Source of the DNA: Flavobacterium praedii
GTDB lineage: Bacteria > Bacteroidota > Bacteroidia > Flavobacteriales > Flavobacteriaceae
NCBI RefSeq assembly: GCF_026810365.1
Contig: NZ_CP113948.1
Location: forward strand, 2,753,001 to 2,817,000
Reading direction: 5' to 3'
Length of the DNA: 64,000 bases
A program made the translations under genes and the position numbers. The notes under the pieces are model-generated. The model saw only the letters and a program-made list of their open reading frames with translations, did no database searches and had not been told where the DNA came from. Positions 58,214 to 64,000 of the stretch are shown here, in pieces (the first letter of the stretch is position 1; each line of letters starts with the position of its first letter).

Positions 58214-60880
58214 ATGCTGAAAAATATTATTTTCTTTTACCTCTTTACTTCTCTGACGGTATTCGGACAAAAAAGACAGACTCAAGAAGACATCACCTAT
58301 GACGCCATTGACTACCTTGTTGCCAATCCGTCTCTAAAAGGCATTCAAAACCTCAACACGATAGAAGCCAATTTTTGGAAAAATCAAAACAAAAAATCAA
58401 AAGACGGATTATTGTCCATCGTTGTTTTAAACTGCAACAAAGCCTATTTCGAAAATACATTTGGTAAAACAAACCAAGCCATTTCCAGTTATGAAAAAGC
58501 GTGGAAAATATACCAAACCTATCAACTCACCGATTATGATATTGTAGAATATTGCCTAAAACCATTGGGCAATCTCTACACCACTATTGGGGATTATGAC
58601 AATGCCGAAAACACAATCAAACACTATTATTTTATTGCCAATAATGAGAAAAACGAAAGCAATAAAATAGCTGCTATTATTAATTTATCGAACGTATATC
58701 AAAGCTCAGGCAAAAACAAACAAGCTATTGAATTATTAGAAAATACCTTGAATACGACCAAACTTAGCTCGATTCAAAAAGGAATGATTTTGAATAATCT
58801 AGGCAATAATTATGTTGTAAATGCGAAAGAAACGACTTTCGATTCAAAAAACTATTACAAAGCCGAAGACAGCTATGAAAAAGCCATTCTTCTTTTAAAA
58901 AACAACAACAATCAATCCGAAGCTTTATCGAATTGCTATCGCAATTTAGCTTCACTTAATGGCGAAAGAAGTGATTTTAATACAGCAAACACTTATTTCG
59001 AAAAGGCAAAAACACTTTTTTTATCTTCAAAAAATCATGGTGTGCGTGCCATAGCAAAATTACATTATGAAGAAGCATTGTTGCTTTATAAACAAAGAAA
59101 ATTAGACCAGGCTAATCAATCCATTCAGCTTGTATATCAAACCTTAATTCCTTTATATCACAACCAAAAAAGAATTATTCCGTTACAAAACTCACTGTAT
59201 GCCGAAACCCTTTTGCTAGATGCACTAGATTTACAAGCCGATGTTTACACCCTTCAAAACCAACCTAAAAAAGCCTTACAAGTTTACACATTATGCTTTC
59301 CTATCGAAGAATCGATGAGTAATTTATTGCTTTTTGAAAATTCTAAAATCATCAATCAGATCCGAATGAGCAATCGCACCGAAAAATGCATTGCTATCTA
59401 TAATGAATTGTATAAAAAAGAAAAGAAAATCAGTTATATCGAAAAGGCTTTTCAATTGGCAGAACGCACCAAATCAGGTGTTCTAAAAAGTGAACTATCC
59501 AAAACCAAAAACGCTTCAAAAAAAGAAAAACAAAAGATTCAGGAATTGCAATTTTGGAATAATGAAATTCTAAAAGAACAACAAAAAGGCGATTTAGCAA
59601 ATATTTATAAAATCAACAAAGCGATCAAAAAACAAAATTTAACGATGCTTTTGCTAAAAGAACTTCAGAAAAAAAATACACATTTCAAAAAAGAAAATAT
59701 CGATTTAACTACATTATATTCCAAACTAAAATCAGACGATGCCTTGATGATTTACTATTTTTCGGGTTATGAAAATATGTATTATTTTATTTTGGGTGGA
59801 AAAGAAAATGAAAAAATAAAATTGAATTCTTTCAGCAATGATGCGCGTTACTCTGTTTATTTTTGGAAATTTATTACTTATTTTAATGAAGCCAATGCGA
59901 TTACCAATGACATAAAGGGATACAATCATTTTGGAAAAATAGCCTATGATAAATTGCATTTACCTCATAATACTTTCAATAAAAACCTAGTTATTATTCC
60001 AGATGGACTACTTCACTTTCTTCCATTCGAAGCCTTGATCACAAAAGAATCCAACACCACCAATTTTGAAAAAATGCATTATTTATTGCATGATTTCAAT
60101 ATTGGGTATAACAATTCGGCTAGTTTCTATTTGAATACTAAACCCTTTTGTCCTAAAGAAAAAACAGTTCTTGGTATTTTTCCCGTTTTTGAAAAAACCA
60201 ATTATGCATTGACTTATTCCAAAACCGAACTGCAATCCATTAGAACCAATTTCAAAGGGCACTTTTTTAAAAATGATTCGGCTACTTTTCAAAACTTTAA
60301 AAAAAATGCCTCAGCATATTCCATACTGCATTTGTCAACGCATGCTAGCGCTGGCGATATTGAAACGCCTGCCAGTATTAAATTCTATGATCGAGAAGTA
60401 TTGTACTCTGAGCTTTATCATTTGAATACGAATCCAAATTTGGTTGTTCTGAGTGCTTGTGAAACAGGAATTGGCAAACTCTATAAATCCGAAGGAGCCA
60501 TGAGTGTTGCCAGAGGTTTTCAGTTTGCTGGAGCCCAAAACTTACTATTCTCTTTATGGAAAGTTAACGATTATACTACTGCTGTTTTTATGGGAGATTT
60601 CTATAAATATGTTAAACAAAACGACTCCTATTTTGAAGCCAATTCAAAAGCAAAACTGGATTTTTTAAAAAATAAAAACATTTCAAATGCCAAAAAATCG
60701 CCTTATTATTGGGCTGCATTTGTATATTATGGAAGCCTTGAAAACAAAGAAAAAAACAACTATGTTTTATTGGGATTCGTTATTATCGCAATACTCATTG
60801 GCGGTTTCCTCTTGTTTAAATTGATTGCTAAGCGAATCAAAAAAGAAAAAATAAAGTCCAAAAAGAAAAAACATCGTTAG
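58214..60880 (+). CDS. TPR-CHAT protease, membrane-anchored
   Basis: The 888-residue protein has a signal peptide, about ten TPR-like repeats (about 40-430), a linker and a CHAT domain (about 560-840) with the caspase-like dyad His in LHLSTHASAG (near 708) and Cys in VLSACETGIG (near 748). A C-terminal membrane helix (VLLGFVIIAILIGGFLLF) and a very basic tail place the protease in the periplasm with a cytoplasmic tail. CHAT proteases are clan CD peptidases. The next gene encodes a second protease type, so a proteolytic pathway is possible. Confidence 0.85.
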   Translation: MLKNIIFFYLFTSLTVFGQKRQTQEDITYDAIDYLVANPSLKGIQNLNTIEANFWKNQNKKSKDGLLSIVVLNCNKAYFENTFGKTNQAISSYEKAWKIYQTYQLTDYDIVEYCLKPLGNLYTTIGDYDNAENTIKHYYFIANNEKNESNKIAAIINLSNVYQSSGKNKQAIELLENTLNTTKLSSIQKGMILNNLGNNYVVNAKETTFDSKNYYKAEDSYEKAILLLKNNNNQSEALSNCYRNLASLNGERSDFNTANTYFEKAKTLFLSSKNHGVRAIAKLHYEEALLLYKQRKLDQANQSIQLVYQTLIPLYHNQKRIIPLQNSLYAETLLLDALDLQADVYTLQNQPKKALQVYTLCFPIEESMSNLLLFENSKIINQIRMSNRTEKCIAIYNELYKKEKKISYIEKAFQLAERTKSGVLKSELSKTKNASKKEKQKIQELQFWNNEILKEQQKGDLANIYKINKAIKKQNLTMLLLKELQKKNTHFKKENIDLTTLYSKLKSDDALMIYYFSGYENMYYFILGGKENEKIKLNSFSNDARYSVYFWKFITYFNEANAITNDIKGYNHFGKIAYDKLHLPHNTFNKNLVIIPDGLLHFLPFEALITKESNTTNFEKMHYLLHDFNIGYNNSASFYLNTKPFCPKEKTVLGIFPVFEKTNYALTYSKTELQSIRTNFKGHFFKNDSATFQNFKKNASAYSILHLSTHASAGDIETPASIKFYDREVLYSELYHLNTNPNLVVLSACETGIGKLYKSEGAMSVARGFQFAGAQNLLFSLWKVNDYTTAVFMGDFYKYVKQNDSYFEANSKAKLDFLKNKNISNAKKSPYYWAAFVYYGSLENKEKNNYVLLGFVIIAILIGGFLLFKLIAKRIKKEKIKSKKKKHR

Positions 60881-60918
60881 GAATATTATTTCTAACTTAC
60901 AAAACATATATACTGTAC

Positions 60919-61356
60919 ATGAAAAATTTACATGAAAAACTAAAGAAGGCCGATTATAAAAAAATAAAATTTAGAATTACCAAAACACAACATCTTTTAG
61001 TCAAGGCAACCATCAATGGTGTGAAAGGGAATTTCATATTGGATACTGGCGCATCCAACAGTTGTGTTGGATTTGAAAGTATCGAACATTTTGTATTGGA
61101 TGCCAAAAAATCAAAAACCAAAGCTTCAGGAGCAGGTGCAACTGGAATGTTGACACAAACATCCTCAAACAACATATTACAATTGGGCAAATGGAGCAAC
61201 AAGAAATTAGATCTTATTATTTTTGATTTATCGCACGTCAATGAAGCCTTAAATCATTATAAAGTAAAATCCGTTCACGGCATAATTGGAGCAGATGTTT
61301 TATTGAAAGGAAAAGGAATTATTGATTACTTCAACCATTGTTTGTATTTGAAGTAG
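60919..61356 (+). CDS. Retropepsin-like aspartic protease
   Basis: The 145-residue protein has the clan AA active-site motif [12 protein letters not shown] (Asp near residue 41) and a second conserved element, [10 protein letters not shown], near 120. Such single-domain proteases act as dimers. No signal peptide is seen, so it is probably cytoplasmic. It follows the CHAT gene by 38 bp in the same direction. Its 3' end overlaps the convergent MFS gene by 26 bp. Confidence 0.85.
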   Translation: MKNLHEKLKKADYKKIKFRITKTQHLLVKATINGVKGNFILDTGASNSCVGFESIEHFVLDAKKSKTKASGAGATGMLTQTSSNNILQLGKWSNKKLDLIIFDLSHVNEALNHYKVKSVHGIIGADVLLKGKGIIDYFNHCLYLK

Positions 61357-62566
61357 CATACTTTTTCAACGAAGAATAAGAAATAATACCGCTAATAATC
61401 ATCAAAACACCTCCTAGAATAAATGGCATTCCCGCAAATTCAAACGGGGCACCTTTATGTGTAAAATAATAAAAGAGACCCGACATTACGGGTGGCCCAA
61501 TAATGGTTGCAGCACTCATCAAACTCGCAATTGTTCCTTGAATTTCACCCTGTTCTGTTGGCAAAACATGATTTGAAACTATAGCTCGTAATGCTGGGCC
61601 TGCGATTCCTGCAAGACAATACGGAATCAAAAAGAGAAACATCATCCAGCTTTCAGAAGCAAAAGCAAACAAGAACATTCCAATAGTATATAATATCATT
61701 CCGATATAAATACTTTTTTCATTACCTAGTTTTCGACTAGTCCATCGTATCAATCCACCCTGAACGAGACTTACTAAAATCCCAACAACACCCAGTGAAA
61801 TTCCAACCATTTTTTCGTCCCAACTAAATTTGTACATCGTAAAATAACTCCAGTTGCTTTCTACTGCATGTCCCGCAACATATATTAAAAACAGAGCGAA
61901 CAACAATCCATAAAGTGATGGGTATTTTTTTAAATTCAAAAAAGCACCAATCGGATTCGCTCTTTTTAAATTAATGGATCTTCTATTTTCTTTTGATAAT
62001 GATTCGGGCAAAATAAAATAACCGTACAAGAAATTTAGCAAGCACAAAACGGCCGCCGCATAAAACGGAATCCTAGATCCGTAATGTCCCAAAATACCTC
62101 CAACAACGGGCCCAATAATAAAACCAAGTCCAAAAGCAACACCAATCATTCCGAAGTTTTTGGCTCTGTTCTCGGGCGTACTCACATCGGCTATATACGC
62201 CGAAGCAGTCGAAATACTTGCACCCGTTAATCCTGCAATTATTCTTCCTATAAACAACCACGTAATAGTTGGTGCAAACGCCAACAATAAATAATCCAAT
62301 GAAAAGGCAAAAAGTGAAATTAAGATTATGGGTCTTCTCCCAAATTTATCGCTCAAATTACCAATTAAAGGCGCAAACATGAACTGGGTTATCGCATACG
62401 CAAAGGTCAACCAACCTCCGTATTTTGCCGCTTCGCTAACATCTCCATGAATTAATTCCTTAATCAATTTTGGAATAACTGGAATGATAATTCCCCAACC
62501 AGTTATGTCAATTAGCATAGTGATGAAGATAAAACTGATAGCGGCTTGTTTTTTATTTGATGCCAT
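61331..62566 (-). CDS. Tet-type MFS exporter
   Basis: The 411-residue protein has 12 predicted membrane helices and MFS motif A in the loop between helices 2 and 3 ([12 protein letters not shown], about residue 70). [22 protein letters not shown] in helix 4 (about 107) is typical of the TCR/Tet family of drug:proton antiporters. Relatives export tetracycline or other drugs, but chromosomal members often have other substrates; resistance cannot be claimed from sequence alone. Confidence 0.85.
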   Translation of the reverse strand: MASNKKQAAISFIFITMLIDITGWGIIIPVIPKLIKELIHGDVSEAAKYGGWLTFAYAITQFMFAPLIGNLSDKFGRRPIILISLFAFSLDYLLLAFAPTITWLFIGRIIAGLTGASISTASAYIADVSTPENRAKNFGMIGVAFGLGFIIGPVVGGILGHYGSRIPFYAAAVLCLLNFLYGYFILPESLSKENRRSINLKRANPIGAFLNLKKYPSLYGLLFALFLIYVAGHAVESNWSYFTMYKFSWDEKMVGISLGVVGILVSLVQGGLIRWTSRKLGNEKSIYIGMILYTIGMFLFAFASESWMMFLFLIPYCLAGIAGPALRAIVSNHVLPTEQGEIQGTIASLMSAATIIGPPVMSGLFYYFTHKGAPFEFAGMPFILGGVLMIISGIISYSSLKKYATSNTNNG

Positions 62567-62991
62567 AAATAAATTAGTTAGTTAAGACAAATAAACAAAA
62601 AATCTGTTTAGAAAGCGATACTTGATTTTTTGTTTTTTTATAAACAAAAAACCTGTACTCAATTTTATAGTAAGTATTATTCTAAAAAGGTTTTTTTTTA
62701 AGTTCCGAAACACTCATCATCAACAGAATATCCAACTTACAAAAGTAAAGTAGTCTTAATAAAAAAAGTATAGTTTAAAATTACCTAAACTAAGGGTTTT
62801 GCCCTCATTATTTTTAATTAATCATATATAAATAAAGCCTTAAACCAGCACAAAGTGAAACCAGTACACAACATAAATGCACCGAGATTTTAACAGAAAT
62901 AAAAAGCTATTGATTATTTATATTCGAAGTAATTTCTTGTGAAATTTTAATATATTTACATCAGAATATTATCTTTAACAAGTATATCCCT
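62567..62991. other. AT-rich intergenic region with a 12-bp hairpin
   Basis: The 425-bp gap lies between divergent genes and should hold both promoters. AAACAAAAAATC (62593-62604) is complementary to 62624-62635, followed by T. No gene is seen. Confidence 0.45.
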
Positions 62992-64000
62992 ATGAAGAAA
63001 ATTTTACTTTATTTGTTTCTTTTAACGTCTCTTAGTTTTTATGCTCAAGTTGCCAATATGACTCACTGTGCAGGAGACACTACTTTTAACTTAACTTACC
63101 ACAACTCTTTATTAATTGGCAATTTAAATCCTGCTGAAACTACAGTTAGTTATCATCTAACTACTGCGGATGCCTCTAATGGTGTAAATGCTATTTCAAA
63201 TCCAACGAATTTTATTGTCCCACAAATTCAACCCAACCTCTTAGCTTCGCAGACCATTTATGCAAGAATCAATCATCTGGGAAACATTACTACTAATTAT
63301 TTTAGTCTGATTGTAAATCCTGTTTTTTTAGTAGCTGCTAGGATAGAACCTATAAATTGCTATAGCAATGGTACCATTACACTTGACATATTTGGCGGGC
63401 AGGCTCCTTTTAATTTTTTTTTCAATGGTTCTCTCAGTACTGATAACCTTTTGATTTACGGCCCTGTCAGCACTCTTATCATTCCAAACTTAGTTGCTGG
63501 AACATATAATATTGAAATAATAGACGCAATTGGTTGTATTACTCATGGTTCTTGGACTATAGAACCCTCATCGACAATACCTCTAGACACACCCAAAGCA
63601 ACAGTCATAAACGCAACTTGCAAAGGCAGTAAAAATGGTGCAATAAACATAAACGCTACAGGAGGAAAAGAACCTTTCAACTATTCCATAGACAATGGAG
63701 CGAATTATTTCCCAAGTAATACATTTACAAATTTAGCAGCAGGCAACTATACTGTTTATGTTAAAGATGCTAGTGCTTGCATAAACTCAACAAGCGCTTC
63801 AGTAACCGAGCCTAATTTGCTACAAATGTCGGCAGCCATAACAAAACCTATAGATTGTATAAGCAATGCTACAATTACAGTTACTGCAACTGGAGGAACT
63901 GCTCCATATACCTATTCAAAAGATGGAATCACATTCGTTCAGAGTAACGTATTTGATAATTTAGTTGCAGGAACGTACAGCACTTATGTAAAAGATGCTA
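62992..64000 (+). CDS. SprB-repeat surface protein, N-terminal part
   Basis: The frame starts at ATG 62992 with a signal peptide (MKKILLYLFLLTSLSFYAQ) and runs past the right edge (336 residues visible). Repeats such as NATCKGSKNGAINI and FNYSIDNGANYF, followed by LAAGNYTVYVKDASAC, are SprB-type repeats of flavobacterial gliding adhesins. Three units are visible. It likely ends in a type IX secretion domain outside the window. Confidence 0.85.
   Translation, partial: MKKILLYLFLLTSLSFYAQVANMTHCAGDTTFNLTYHNSLLIGNLNPAETTVSYHLTTADASNGVNAISNPTNFIVPQIQPNLLASQTIYARINHLGNITTNYFSLIVNPVFLVAARIEPINCYSNGTITLDIFGGQAPFNFFFNGSLSTDNLLIYGPVSTLIIPNLVAGTYNIEIIDAIGCITHGSWTIEPSSTIPLDTPKATVINATCKGSKNGAININATGGKEPFNYSIDNGANYFPSNTFTNLAAGNYTVYVKDASACINSTSASVTEPNLLQMSAAITKPIDCISNATITVTATGGTAPYTYSKDGITFVQSNVFDNLVAGTYSTYVKDA

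Noticed and set aside
61331..62566. Tetracycline resistance gene
   Set aside because: The Tet-type MFS motifs are present, but similarity alone cannot show drug resistance; kept as an exporter of unknown substrate.

Overview
The window is chromosomal DNA of a Flavobacterium-like member of the Bacteroidota. Supporting signs are the low GC, promoters of the TAnnTTTG type, a giant type IX-secreted adhesin with PorP/SprF and OmpA-family partners, a PorT-like protein and SprB-like repeats. I name the genus from these signs, not from a database search.

Left chromosomal part (1-23.5 kb): a cation:proton antiporter fragment, an MMPL/RND exporter, asnS, rpoN, a membrane protein and a PorT-like beta-barrel. 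Then comes a leftward operon made of a 3876-residue adhesin, PorP/SprF and an OmpA/PD40 lipoprotein-like partner. The adhesin carries 14 near-identical 333-bp repeats plus four 357-bp repeats.

Integrated element (23550-49634, about 26.1 kb): a tyrosine integrase gene sits next to a tRNA-Ser(GGA) gene. The 17-bp 3' end of the tRNA is repeated at the other end (attL/attR). The element holds a Xre repressor with a divergent early promoter, a primase-helicase, many small early genes, toxin-antitoxin modules and a long late operon. The late operon encodes a transglutaminase-like protease, peptidoglycan-binding and single-pass membrane proteins, a candidate capsid protein, a GH19 endolysin, a holin-like protein, a one-protein spanin, an ArdC/zincin/RadA-like polyvalent protein and a spike-like repeat protein. 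I see no terminase, portal, tail tube or tape-measure gene. I read the element as a temperate, apparently tailless, membrane-containing phage.

The most unusual feature is a pair of roughly 180-nt leader RNAs (31879-32057 and 47006-47189), one on each side of the late operon. Each follows a toxin-antitoxin locus and a terminator, has its own promoter, and precedes one of two paralogous genes of 87-88 residues. The pairing arms covary between the copies, a long-range pseudoknot can be drawn, and the 3' arm can pair either with the RNA 5' end or, perfectly, with the start codon of the downstream gene. This looks like a start-codon-masking RNA switch that I do not recognise.

Right chromosomal part (49.7-64 kb): tRNA-Ser, ansA, an acyltransferase, a TatD nuclease, an ECF sigma/anti-sigma-like pair facing a set of exported proteins (a lipoprotein behind three 35-bp repeats, a PKD/beta-barrel protein, a TPR-CHAT protease, a retropepsin-like protease), a Tet-type MFS exporter and the start of a SprB-repeat protein.
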